Origin: Bradyrhizobium sp. CCBAU 53338
GTDB lineage: Bacteria > Pseudomonadota > Alphaproteobacteria > Rhizobiales > Xanthobacteraceae
DNA length: 64,000 nucleotides
Direction: 5' to 3'
Assembly: GCF_015291665.1 (NCBI RefSeq)
Contig: NZ_CP030048.1
Location: 7,041,501 to 7,105,500, forward strand
The translations under genes were made by a program, and so were the position numbers. Position 1 is the first letter of the stretch. The number at the start of each line of letters is the position of its first letter. This document shows positions 25,462 to 33,500 of the stretch, in pieces. The notes beneath the pieces are model-generated. The model saw only the letters and a list, made by a program, of their open reading frames with translations. It was not told the DNA's origin and made no database searches.

Positions 25462-26724
25462 ATGGCCGCAACTCCCCATCGCGTTGTCATCGTCGGAGCC
25501 GGCTTCGGCGGGCTGGAGACGACCTACCGCCTCGCGGGCGCGGCGGTCGAGATCACGCTGATCGACCGCCGCAACCACCATCTGTTTCAGCCGCTGCTCT
25601 ACCAGGTCGCGACCGCCTCGCTATCGACCAGCGAGATCGCCTGGCCGGTGCGCCATCTCATGCGCGACCGGCGCGAGGTGACGACGCTGTTCGCGACGGT
25701 CAGCGGCGTCGACGCCGCGCGCCGATGCGTGCTGATCGACGACGGCAGCGAGGTGCCCTACGACACGCTGGTGCTCGCGACCGGCGCGCGTCACGCCTAT
25801 TTCGGCCATGACGAATGGGAGGCGTGGGCGCCGGGGCTGAAGACGCTGGAAGACGCGACCACGCTGCGCCGCCACATCCTGGTGGCGTTCGAGCGCGCCG
25901 AGCGCGAGACCGATCCGGCCAAGCGCGCCGCGCGGCTGACTTTTGTCATCGTCGGCGCCGGCCCGACCGGGGTCGAACTCGCCGGCACCATCGCCGAGAT
26001 GGCGCATCACACCTTGCCCGGCGATTTCCGCAACATCGATACGACCAAGGCGCGCGTCGTGTTGATCGAGGCTGGTCCACGCGTGCTTGGAGGCTTTCCC
26101 GACGACCTCTCGGCCTACGCGCAAGCCTCGCTGGAAAAGATTGGCGTGGAAGTCGTGCTCGGACAAGCCGTCACCGAGATCAACCGTGATGGCGTGGTGT
26201 TCGGCGGTCAGCTCTTGAATGCCAAGACCCGGATCTGGGCCGCCGGCGTGCGCGCCTCGCCAGCGGCGGAATGGCTGGGCGCACCGGCCGACCGTGCCGG
26301 ACGCGTGCAGGTCGAGGACGACCTTACCATTCCCGGCCATCCCGAAATCTTCGCGATCGGCGACACCATCAACATCAACGCCTGGGACGGCAAGCCGGTG
26401 CCCGGCATCGCGCCGGCGGCGAAGCAGCAGGGCAAGCATGTCGCCGACACGATCAAGGCGCGGCTGCGCGGCGAGAGCAAGGGCGCATTCCGCTACAAGC
26501 ACGCCGGCAGCCTTGCCCAGATCGGCAAGCGGCTCGCGGTCATCGATTTCGGCAAGGTCAAACTGCGCGGCACCATCGCGTGGTGGATCTGGGGCATCGC
26601 CCACATCTACTTCCTGATCGGCCTCCGCCACCGCCTCAGCGTCGCCTTGAGCTGGCTATGGATCTACGCCCGCGACCAGCGCGCGGCGCGGCTGATCACG
26701 CAGGGAAGCAGCAAGGTGGTATAG
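25462..26724 (+). CDS. ndh: type II NADH dehydrogenase (NAD(P)/FAD-dependent)
   Basis: Oxidises NADH and passes electrons to quinone without pumping protons. The FAD loop is VIVGAGFGGLET at residues 9-20, the NAD loop is VIVGAGPTGVELAG near 163-176, and the FAD-binding FAIGDT is near 305. The C-terminal hydrophobic segment (IAWWIWGIAHIYFLIGL) fits monotopic membrane attachment. At 420 residues it has the expected length. Confidence 0.87.
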   Translation: MAATPHRVVIVGAGFGGLETTYRLAGAAVEITLIDRRNHHLFQPLLYQVATASLSTSEIAWPVRHLMRDRREVTTLFATVSGVDAARRCVLIDDGSEVPYDTLVLATGARHAYFGHDEWEAWAPGLKTLEDATTLRRHILVAFERAERETDPAKRAARLTFVIVGAGPTGVELAGTIAEMAHHTLPGDFRNIDTTKARVVLIEAGPRVLGGFPDDLSAYAQASLEKIGVEVVLGQAVTEINRDGVVFGGQLLNAKTRIWAAGVRASPAAEWLGAPADRAGRVQVEDDLTIPGHPEIFAIGDTININAWDGKPVPGIAPAAKQQGKHVADTIKARLRGESKGAFRYKHAGSLAQIGKRLAVIDFGKVKLRGTIAWWIWGIAHIYFLIGLRHRLSVALSWLWIYARDQRAARLITQGSSKVV

Positions 26725-26783
26725 TTTGCTTCCGTCCCCCTCGTGGGAGAAGGTGCAGCGGGCGCCCTTCGCCGCCAGTAACG

Positions 26784-27992
26784 TCAGGCCGCAGTGATCG
26801 TCACAGGCAGGCTGTCTAGCCCACGCAGCGTGTTGTTGAAACGGCGCTTGGGCTCGCCGGTGATTTCGATGCTGGCGACGCGGCGAGCCAGTGCCGAAAG
26901 CATCGTCTCGCCTTCGAGCCGCGCCACGAGTTGGCCGACGCACATGTGGATGCCCGAGCCGTAGCCGACATGGCCCGACGTGCGACGGGTGATGTCGTAA
27001 CTGTCGGGCCTGTCCCAGCGCCGTGGATCGCGATTGGCGGCGGCGAGAAACATCAGCACCTTCTCGCCCTCGCCGATGGTCGCGCCTGACAGCTCGACCT
27101 CTCGCGTGGTGGTGCGGAAGAAGGTCTGCACCGGGCTTTCGAAGCGCACCGCTTCCTCGAACGCGTTGCGCGCGAGCGTGAGATCGGCGCGCAAGCGCTG
27201 CCACTGCTCGGAGAAGCGCGCCAGGCAATAGACGGCGGCGCCGATGCCGTTGACGGTGGTATCAAGGCCGGCCGACAGCAGCGAGCGAACCAGCAACGGC
27301 GCTTCGGTAGCCGTGATGGCCCCCTCGTCGACATGAGCATGAATGCAGGCGCCGATGCCGCCGGGCGTGAGATTGTCCCGCTGGCACTGATCGGTGACAT
27401 AGGCCTGGTGCGGCGCCGAGCGCGCAATCGCCTCCTGCCGGAGCTGATTCGGCGGACCGAAGGCGTTGAACACGAGGCTTGCATAAGGAATGAGATGCTC
27501 GCGCCCTTCGGGCTTCAGGCCGAGCGCATCCGGGAAGATCGAGAGCGGATAAGCCTCTGCGAGATCGGTGATCGCGTCAAAACAGCGCATCTGCAGCAGG
27601 GCATCCACGCGGTCCTCGGCTGCAGCCGCAAAACGATCGCGCAGCCCCTTCATCACGGTCGGGGACAGCACCTTTGACAGCACCGCGCGGGTGCGGGTGT
27701 GTTCGGGCGGATCGGCCTCGAGGATCAGGCTCGGCGGACGCCACGGCTTTTCCTTCTTGAAGTCGGACAGGCCGACGCCGCGGCTGGAGCAGAAAGTCGC
27801 GGGATCGTTCAGCACGGCATGGACCTCGGCATGGCGCGCCACGCCATAGAGCTTCCACTTGTCGAGATAGACGACCGGCCCGGTCTCCCGCAGCAGTTCA
27901 TGCGTGGGATACGGGTCGGCAAAGAAGTCCATGTCGAAAGGGTCGACGCCGAGATGCGGGACGCCGGATGCGGTCGAGCCGGATGCGCTCAT
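26784..27992 (-). CDS. cytochrome P450, CYP199A-like (para-substituted benzoate monooxygenase)
   Basis: A 402-residue bacterial P450. The I-helix has LLSAGLDTTVNGIG with the acid-alcohol pair Asp-Thr, the ExxR-type helix is FEEAVRFESP, and the heme loop is GYGSGIHMCVGQL with the axial cysteine near residue 351. Much of the sequence, such as CSSRGVGLSDFKKEKPWRPP, resembles CYP199A2 of Rhodopseudomonas, which O-demethylates 4-methoxybenzoate. No ferredoxin or reductase gene is adjacent. It is divergent from a MarR gene. Confidence 0.88.
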   Translation of the reverse strand: MSASGSTASGVPHLGVDPFDMDFFADPYPTHELLRETGPVVYLDKWKLYGVARHAEVHAVLNDPATFCSSRGVGLSDFKKEKPWRPPSLILEADPPEHTRTRAVLSKVLSPTVMKGLRDRFAAAAEDRVDALLQMRCFDAITDLAEAYPLSIFPDALGLKPEGREHLIPYASLVFNAFGPPNQLRQEAIARSAPHQAYVTDQCQRDNLTPGGIGACIHAHVDEGAITATEAPLLVRSLLSAGLDTTVNGIGAAVYCLARFSEQWQRLRADLTLARNAFEEAVRFESPVQTFFRTTTREVELSGATIGEGEKVLMFLAAANRDPRRWDRPDSYDITRRTSGHVGYGSGIHMCVGQLVARLEGETMLSALARRVASIEITGEPKRRFNNTLRGLDSLPVTITAA

Positions 27993-28021
27993 GAAGGTCC
28001 TCCCTCATTTTGATCTTGTGA

Positions 28022-28040
28022 AAGGGCAGCGCTTGCCCTT
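28022..28040. promoter_or_regulatory. palindrome between P450 and MarR genes
   Basis: AAGGGCA-N5-TGCCCTT, a perfect 7-bp arm dyad, lies in the 83 bp between the divergent P450 and marR-type genes. This is the usual place and size for a MarR operator controlling both genes. Confidence 0.6.
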
Positions 28041-28075
28041 AGGTCATCAGCCACGCCGCGAGACAGAATCCCGCT

Positions 28076-28576
28076 ATGCCGCCGTCGACCAGATCCCGCC
28101 AAAAGCCTGCGCCTGCCGACGTCGGGCCGACGCTCGATCTCGACCGTTACGTACCGGCCTTCATCACCTTCATCGCCAACAAGCTGTCGAACAGCGCGAC
28201 CGCGTTCTATCAGAAGCAGTTCGGCGTCAACGTCACGGAATGGCGGATCATGTCGCTGCTGGCGATCGAGCCCGGCATTCCCGCCTCGCGCATCTGCCAC
28301 GTCATCGGCTTCGACAAGGGCCCGGTGAGCCGCACGCTCGCCGGACTGGAGAAGCGCGGCCATGTGTCGATCCGGACCGATCCCAATGACGGCCGCACTC
28401 ATTCGATCTCGCTGACTGCGAAGGGTCGCGCCACCCATGACAAGGTGATCGTCGCCGCCTTCGAGCGCGAGCGGCGGCTGCTGTCGTGTCTGAGCAGGGA
28501 CGAACGCGAGGTACTGATCGATTTGTTGCGCCGGCTGCACGAAAATCTCGGCGCGGTGACGGGCAGCGATAGCTGA
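28076..28576 (+). CDS. MarR-family transcriptional regulator (P450-linked)
   Basis: A 166-residue MarR repressor with the winged helix around residues 60-125 (VNVTEWRIMSLLAIEPGIPA, then the DPNDGRTHSISLT wing). It is divergent from the CYP199A-like gene and probably represses it until an aromatic ligand binds. The start is the ATG at 28076, which has only a weak ribosome site. Confidence 0.87.
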   Translation: MPPSTRSRQKPAPADVGPTLDLDRYVPAFITFIANKLSNSATAFYQKQFGVNVTEWRIMSLLAIEPGIPASRICHVIGFDKGPVSRTLAGLEKRGHVSIRTDPNDGRTHSISLTAKGRATHDKVIVAAFERERRLLSCLSRDEREVLIDLLRRLHENLGAVTGSDS

Positions 28577-28912
28577 GCCGCCGCGCTGCGTGATCCGTCC
28601 GACTTTCATTGGAGCATGCGCCAGCGTTTGCCGGCGGCACCGTTCCTGCCAGACATGGCTCCTCCCCGAACGGGCTCAGCGGTTATCCCGCAGTCACCCT
28701 GCCTGTGAAGGATTCGCACAAATTAGTTGCTTAGGCAACAAAAAGAAGGTGTGCGAGGTGAGTCAGCAATGGTGGCTTATTCAAAAGGAAGCGCGAGCCA
28801 AATCGAGCAAGGTCTTCGACCGTCATTCCGGGGCGCCCGAAAGGCGAACCCGGAATCTCGAGATTCCGGGGTCGATGGTGCGCATCGTCACGGATTGCCG
28901 AAAGGCAGGTGA
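28577..28912. repeat. gap with a partial CATTCCGG palindromic repeat
   Basis: 336 bp without a convincing gene. A half-copy of the CGTCATTCCGG repeat lies at 28821-28890. GTTGC-N4-GCAAC at 28726-28739, followed by AAAAAG, is an isolated dyad of unknown role. A 46-codon frame from the ATG near 28769 is mostly the translated repeat and is not taken as a gene. Confidence 0.5.
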
Positions 28913-30595
28913 CTACGGCACCTTGCAGACGAAGTTCGCGGCGTCCTCGCTGTTGCCCTGCCCCGAATAGGCGGCATAGGACGGATACGGACACAGCGGT
29001 CGCGTGCGGCTCGGGCTCCACGAGGCCGGGACTTCCTTGTTGGCGGGATTGGCCGAGGCGACAATCCGCTCGGGCGCCTTACCCTTCTCCACCCAATCCG
29101 TCAGCGCGGTCAGCGCATCGAACTTGTCGAGCGCGACACCACCACCGCAGTGAGTGCCGCCCGGAATCGTGAAGAGGCGAACGACGCCGTCGGCATGGCC
29201 TTGCAGGTTCCTGTTCAACCGATCGTACCAGCGAATGGTGTCGTTCAGCGAGAACACCGGATCGGCCTGGCCGTGGTAGATCAGCATCTTGCCGCCAGCC
29301 TTTTGCAGAGTCGCGAGCCGGGGATCGTCGACGTCGGGCGGCGTCATGAAATCCATCGCCGACTCGGTAAACGCACCATCCTTGGCAAAGATCTTCGGGG
29401 CGTCCTTGTCGAAATCGTAAGCCTTCAGTGCGTCGACGAGCTTGTCGTTGCTGCCTTCGACCGCAACCGGCGGCGTCGAGAAAATGTAGTTCAGCGACGC
29501 CGCGCCCATGGTGGCGATGATCGGATAGTTGTTCCAAGGCACGACCGGGCTCTCGACCTTCCAGGCACGCCAATTGCCGGTGCCGATGCCGCCGTCGAGC
29601 GGCCAGTCGGAATAGAGCGCCTCGCCCTTCGAATTCTTCGGTCCCGCAAGGCTCGTCTTCAGCGCATCGACCTTGGCTTCAGGCAGGCAGGCATTGGTCT
29701 GACCCGGCACGCAAACGAGGCTCTTGAAATCGAACGCCTTCTGGCACGCCGCGAGGTTCGCGGTCAGCCCATCCTTGACGCCGTCGAGCGCGTCGCAGGC
29801 CTCCGTGATGCGGGAAGCAATGAGTTGCGCGTCCTCTTTGGTGATTGATTTGCGCACGTCCGGATCAGCCTTCAGGAAGGCCTGCACGTCCCATGCGTGC
29901 TGAATAGCAGCGCGCGGCAGATCGAAGCCGGGATCGCCGACGAGGAAACCGTCGTAGTTTTCGGGCATGCGCGAGGCCGCGACCATGGCGTGGCGTCCGC
30001 CGTTGGAGCAGCCAGCCATGTAGGAACGATCGGGCTTGCGGCCATAGTGCAGCGCGATGATTGTCTTGGCGACCGGCGACAGCGTCATGTCGGCGGCGTA
30101 GCCGTAGTCGCGCCGGGCCTGCGGATCGAGGCCGAAGGCTGCCCCCGCGGTCAGACCCAGCGACTTGTTCGCGGGATCCGAGCCGGAATGCCCGCTGTCC
30201 GACGACAGCACGGCAAAGCCGCGCGCCAGCGGCACCGTGCCGCCGGAGGCGAAGCCGTCAGGCTTGTCGCCCAAAGCCGGCACGACGACGCCGTCATTGC
30301 CGCCGTTCACCTGGTGCAGGAAGCGGCCGTTCCATTCGGCAGGAAGCCGCAATTCGAACCGGATCGCATAGGATTTTCCGTCCGCACCGGTGCGCTGGTT
30401 GGCAATCCCGGTCAAGATGCAATGCTTGGGCAGCCCGTTGGCAGCCTCCTGCGTCTTTGATCCCGTAATCTCGACGCCCGAGACGGCAAGCGAGGCGGTG
30501 GTCACCGGCGAGCAGGCCTCACCCTCGGCGCGGGCCAGCGCGGTCGATCCAAGAAGAACGGCCAGCGCGGCGGTCGATCCCAAGCCAATCCTCAC
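28913..30595 (-). CDS. tannase/feruloyl esterase family secreted hydrolase
   Basis: A 560-residue esterase that splits ester-linked hydroxycinnamates or gallates. The signal peptide is LGSTAALAVLLGSTALARA. The catalytic serine is Ser197 in GCSNGG; the acid and base are likely the Asp in HGQADPV and the His in GGTHCGGG. Paired cysteines fit a periplasmic or secreted enzyme. It lies downstream of the feruloyl-CoA synthase gene on the same strand, so the two form an uptake-then-activation pair for ferulate-type acids. Confidence 0.88.
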   Translation of the reverse strand: MRIGLGSTAALAVLLGSTALARAEGEACSPVTTASLAVSGVEITGSKTQEAANGLPKHCILTGIANQRTGADGKSYAIRFELRLPAEWNGRFLHQVNGGNDGVVVPALGDKPDGFASGGTVPLARGFAVLSSDSGHSGSDPANKSLGLTAGAAFGLDPQARRDYGYAADMTLSPVAKTIIALHYGRKPDRSYMAGCSNGGRHAMVAASRMPENYDGFLVGDPGFDLPRAAIQHAWDVQAFLKADPDVRKSITKEDAQLIASRITEACDALDGVKDGLTANLAACQKAFDFKSLVCVPGQTNACLPEAKVDALKTSLAGPKNSKGEALYSDWPLDGGIGTGNWRAWKVESPVVPWNNYPIIATMGAASLNYIFSTPPVAVEGSNDKLVDALKAYDFDKDAPKIFAKDGAFTESAMDFMTPPDVDDPRLATLQKAGGKMLIYHGQADPVFSLNDTIRWYDRLNRNLQGHADGVVRLFTIPGGTHCGGGVALDKFDALTALTDWVEKGKAPERIVASANPANKEVPASWSPSRTRPLCPYPSYAAYSGQGNSEDAANFVCKVP

Positions 30596-30613
30596 GGGCG
30601 GCCTCCCTAATTT

Positions 30614-30636
30614 AGTTATGATATATAATCATTACT
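30614..30636. promoter_or_regulatory. AT-rich palindrome upstream of the esterase gene
   Basis: A 23-bp dyad with one mismatched pair: left arm AGTTATGAT, spacer ATATA, right arm ATCATTACT. It lies 19 bp before the esterase start codon, where a repressor would block transcription or initiation. It differs from the operator candidate in front of the feruloyl-CoA synthase gene. Confidence 0.55.
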
Positions 30637-30810
30637 TGATTTTCTCATTTTTGCAAGTCTATCGGTCCGCGTCCTCTGCGCGTTGCGGCATGAAATAACG
30701 CAATGCAGAACCGGACCAGCGCAACGTGAACGGGCCGGGCGCCGGCTCAGCAGCACATCACTACGTGCTGCGCTGCGTCCGGGCCACGAGCCGTTGCTCG
30801 CAGGTTCAAG

Positions 30811-32667
30811 TCAGCGACCGCAGCCGATCCACCCGGCGGAGGCATCGTCGCTCAAAGTCGCCACCGCGTCTGCGCGGCGGGTCAGCACGGCGCGCTGGTT
30901 GATGTAACCTTTATCGGTGATCTCGCTGCCGTCGACCGACGGCGGATCGGCGAGCAGTAGCGCACGGGTGGCGTGGCCGGAGGAGTTTCCGCTCTGCCCC
31001 TTCAACCTGGCGAGGCCCTCCGTAATCGCACGCCTGACCTTGTCATGGCCCAGCACCTCGGTCACCGCAGCGTTCTCAGGCAGGCCGGCGAGCGCGCGAC
31101 AGGCGGCAAGGTTCGGGAACACCAGGAAGCGCACTTCGTCGCCGCCATGGCCGGCAACGACGATGTCCTGCGCGAGCGGCGCCAGCGCGGCGATGCCGGC
31201 GACGCGCAGCGTGCCGACGCTGACCCAGGTGCCGGAATTGAGCTTGAAGTCTTCCGCGACGCGGCCATCGAAGAACAGGCCGCACTCGGGCCGCTCAGCG
31301 TCCGCCGGCTTTACCGCGTCGCCGATGAGATAAAAGCCCTCCTCGTCAAAAGCTTGCTTCGTCAGCTCCGGCGCTTTCCAGTAACCCGGCGTGACATTGG
31401 GGCCGCGCACGCGCACTTCCAGCTTGTCGCCCGACTTGACGAGCTTCAGTTCGGTGCCGGGAATCGGCACGCCGATATTGCCGGAGCGTTCGGCGAGGAA
31501 GTGACAGTCAGTCGCCAACGGCGAGGTTTCGGTCGAGCCCCAGGCCGAGACCATCGGCAGCGTATGGCCGACCGTCTCGACGGAGAGCTGCTCCAGTGCA
31601 TCCCAGAGGTTCTGCGGCAGCGCGGCGCCGGCATAGAAGGCGAACTTCACCTCGCCGAAGAAGCGGCGGCGCAGTTCTTCGTCGCTGCGCAGCGCCGCGA
31701 TCAGCATGTCGAAACCGCGCGGGACGTTGAAATAGACCGTCGGCATCACGCTCTTCAGATTGGCGAGCGACGTCGCGAACAAACCGGGCGCGGGCTTGCC
31801 GCCGTCGATATAGAGCGAACCTCCATTGCGCAGCACGAGATTGAAATTGTGGTTGGCGCCGAAGGTGTGGCTCCAGGGCAGCCAATCGAGAATGACGAGA
31901 TCATCGCCACTCTGTTCAAGAAAGGTCCAGGTCTGCGCCTTGGCCTGCTGGCTCGAGGTCAGCATGCGCTGGGTGTTGATGACTGCCTTCGGCGTTCCGG
32001 TCGAGCCTGACGTGAACAGGAATTTTGCGATCGTGTCGGGCGTCACCGCGGCAAAGGCTTTTGCGACGTCGGGAGTTTCAGGCGTTGCCGCGATGGTGCG
32101 GAAGGCAAGCGCATCGGCGTCGCCGGCATTACCACTGATGATCTGCGCCTTGTGCAGCGGCTTGATCGCGGCCAGCGCCGCGGCAAACGGCCTGGTGGCG
32201 GAAACATAGATCGCGCCGGGCTCGAGCAGCGCGGTCATGCCCTTTAGCTTGTCAAAATCCTTTGACATCAGCGAATAGGCCGGCGAGATCGCGGCTGAGG
32301 GCACACCGACATGTTGGGCGGCCAGCGCAAGGAGCGCATGGTCAATACTGTTGTCGGAGAGAATGACGACGGGTCGCTCAGCGCTGAGCCCCTGCGCCAG
32401 GATCCACGACGCCGCTGCACGCACCCGCTGCAGGGCACCCGCGTAAGTCACGGTGGCCCAGGGCGTGTCGGCGCTGTCGCGCTCGGCGAGGAAGATCTTG
32501 CCAGGGGCTTGCTGCGCAAAATGCTCCAGCCAGTCACCGATGCAGCGCGCACTGCCGCGCAACGGATCCGGCGAGCGCAGCACGATGCTGCCGTCGGCGC
32601 GATGCTCGGCGACGGTTCTCGGCGCTGCAAACAGGCTCGAAGCGTCACCGCGTGGGGCTGACGTCAT
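30811..32667 (-). CDS. fcs: feruloyl-CoA synthase
   Basis: AMP-forming ligase that activates ferulate, p-coumarate or caffeate to the CoA ester. The P-loop is FLFTSGSTGTPKAV near residue 190, and the adenylation motif is SAWGSTETSP. The long form (618 residues) and the ending GYINQRAVL are typical of this class rather than of 4-coumarate ligases. The start MTSAPRGDASS at 32667 has GAGGAGGA just upstream. It is divergent from a MarR gene. No enoyl-CoA hydratase or vanillin dehydrogenase lies nearby. Confidence 0.87.
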   Translation of the reverse strand: MTSAPRGDASSLFAAPRTVAEHRADGSIVLRSPDPLRGSARCIGDWLEHFAQQAPGKIFLAERDSADTPWATVTYAGALQRVRAAASWILAQGLSAERPVVILSDNSIDHALLALAAQHVGVPSAAISPAYSLMSKDFDKLKGMTALLEPGAIYVSATRPFAAALAAIKPLHKAQIISGNAGDADALAFRTIAATPETPDVAKAFAAVTPDTIAKFLFTSGSTGTPKAVINTQRMLTSSQQAKAQTWTFLEQSGDDLVILDWLPWSHTFGANHNFNLVLRNGGSLYIDGGKPAPGLFATSLANLKSVMPTVYFNVPRGFDMLIAALRSDEELRRRFFGEVKFAFYAGAALPQNLWDALEQLSVETVGHTLPMVSAWGSTETSPLATDCHFLAERSGNIGVPIPGTELKLVKSGDKLEVRVRGPNVTPGYWKAPELTKQAFDEEGFYLIGDAVKPADAERPECGLFFDGRVAEDFKLNSGTWVSVGTLRVAGIAALAPLAQDIVVAGHGGDEVRFLVFPNLAACRALAGLPENAAVTEVLGHDKVRRAITEGLARLKGQSGNSSGHATRALLLADPPSVDGSEITDKGYINQRAVLTRRADAVATLSDDASAGWIGCGR

Positions 32668-32746
32668 GGCTTCCTCCTCGCCGGCACGTCCGGGATCAGT
32701 CGCAACCTCGTTCCGGGCTGCTTTGGCCATAATGTTGGGCACGACA

Positions 32747-32767
32747 ATTGTTGTCGTCAACAACAAT
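32747..32767. promoter_or_regulatory. palindrome between fcs and MarR genes
   Basis: ATTGTTG at 32747-32753 is matched by CAACAAT at 32761-32767; extending inward, only one pair of ten fails. It lies in the 150 bp between the divergent fcs and marR-type genes and is the best candidate for the repressor site. Confidence 0.6.
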
Positions 32768-32817
32768 CTTCCGCTGAAGCCGCCAAGGCGCTAGGGTTGG
32801 GCGGCAGGAGATCCCAC

Positions 32818-33306
32818 GTGACAGCCAGTGCAGCCCAGACGCCCCCGCAGAAAAGCAACGGTATAGCGCGGCGGATCGACGCGGACGAGATCGGCCTCGA
32901 CGCGCTGGTCGGCCATGCCGGCTATGCGGTGCGGCGCTTCCAGATCTGGATCTTTCAGGATTTCATCAAGACGCTCGGCGATGTCGATATCAGGCCGACG
33001 CAATATTCGGTGCTGACGGTGATCGGCGCCAATCCGGGCCTTTCGCAAATGGCGGTCGCAAAGCGCCTCGGCATCGAGCGCGCGCGGCTGGTGCACCTGC
33101 TCGACAGCCTGGAGCAGCGCAGGCTGGTGAAGCGGATCAAGTCAAAGGCCGACCGGCGTTCGCACGCCCTGCACCTCACCGCCCAGGGCGAGACGGCGCT
33201 GGCCAAATTCAAGCGCCTCGCCGCCGAGCACGAGCGGCATGTCGAGGACAGGATCGGCAAGGCAAACCGGGAGCGGCTGCTCCAGATCCTTGCGGACTTC
33301 ACCTGA
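32818..33306 (+). CDS. MarR-family regulator (hydroxycinnamate-responsive type)
   Basis: A 162-residue MarR protein; the winged helix covers about residues 60-125 (LSQMAVAKRLGIERARLVHL, then SKADRRSHALHLT). It is divergent from fcs, the usual place of FerR/CouR-type regulators that respond to hydroxycinnamoyl-CoA. The GTG start at 32818 has CAGGAG upstream; an earlier in-frame start at 32797 has none. Confidence 0.87.
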   Translation: MTASAAQTPPQKSNGIARRIDADEIGLDALVGHAGYAVRRFQIWIFQDFIKTLGDVDIRPTQYSVLTVIGANPGLSQMAVAKRLGIERARLVHLLDSLEQRRLVKRIKSKADRRSHALHLTAQGETALAKFKRLAAEHERHVEDRIGKANRERLLQILADFT

Positions 33307-33500
33307 TCCTGGCTGCACATGATTTGGGCAAATGCCCAGAACCGGCCGTTGATGCGATCACCCGCCCGCTCATCGGCGTAGCTCCCAAACACCTGATCCT
33401 GCTGTAATATCCGGAGCGACCGCGCTGCCCGGATAATGTACACAATGGCACATCGCTTGCTTCAATCCGGGGTGAGACCCGTTGCCGGAGTTTTATCGCC

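Noticed and set aside
28727..28912. Possible small protein after the MarR gene
   Set aside because: Most of the frame is the translated CATTCCGG repeat and no conserved element is seen, so it is treated as repeat DNA.
32738..32754. Possible sigma-54 promoter before the fcs-linked MarR gene
   Set aside because: GGCACG-type start is present but the -12 element reads GT instead of GC, and the bases are better explained by the palindrome at 32747-32767.
33323..33338. Dyad TGGGCA-N2-TGCCCA after the MarR gene, considered as a terminator
   Set aside because: The stem is short and no T-run follows, so it is not listed as a feature.
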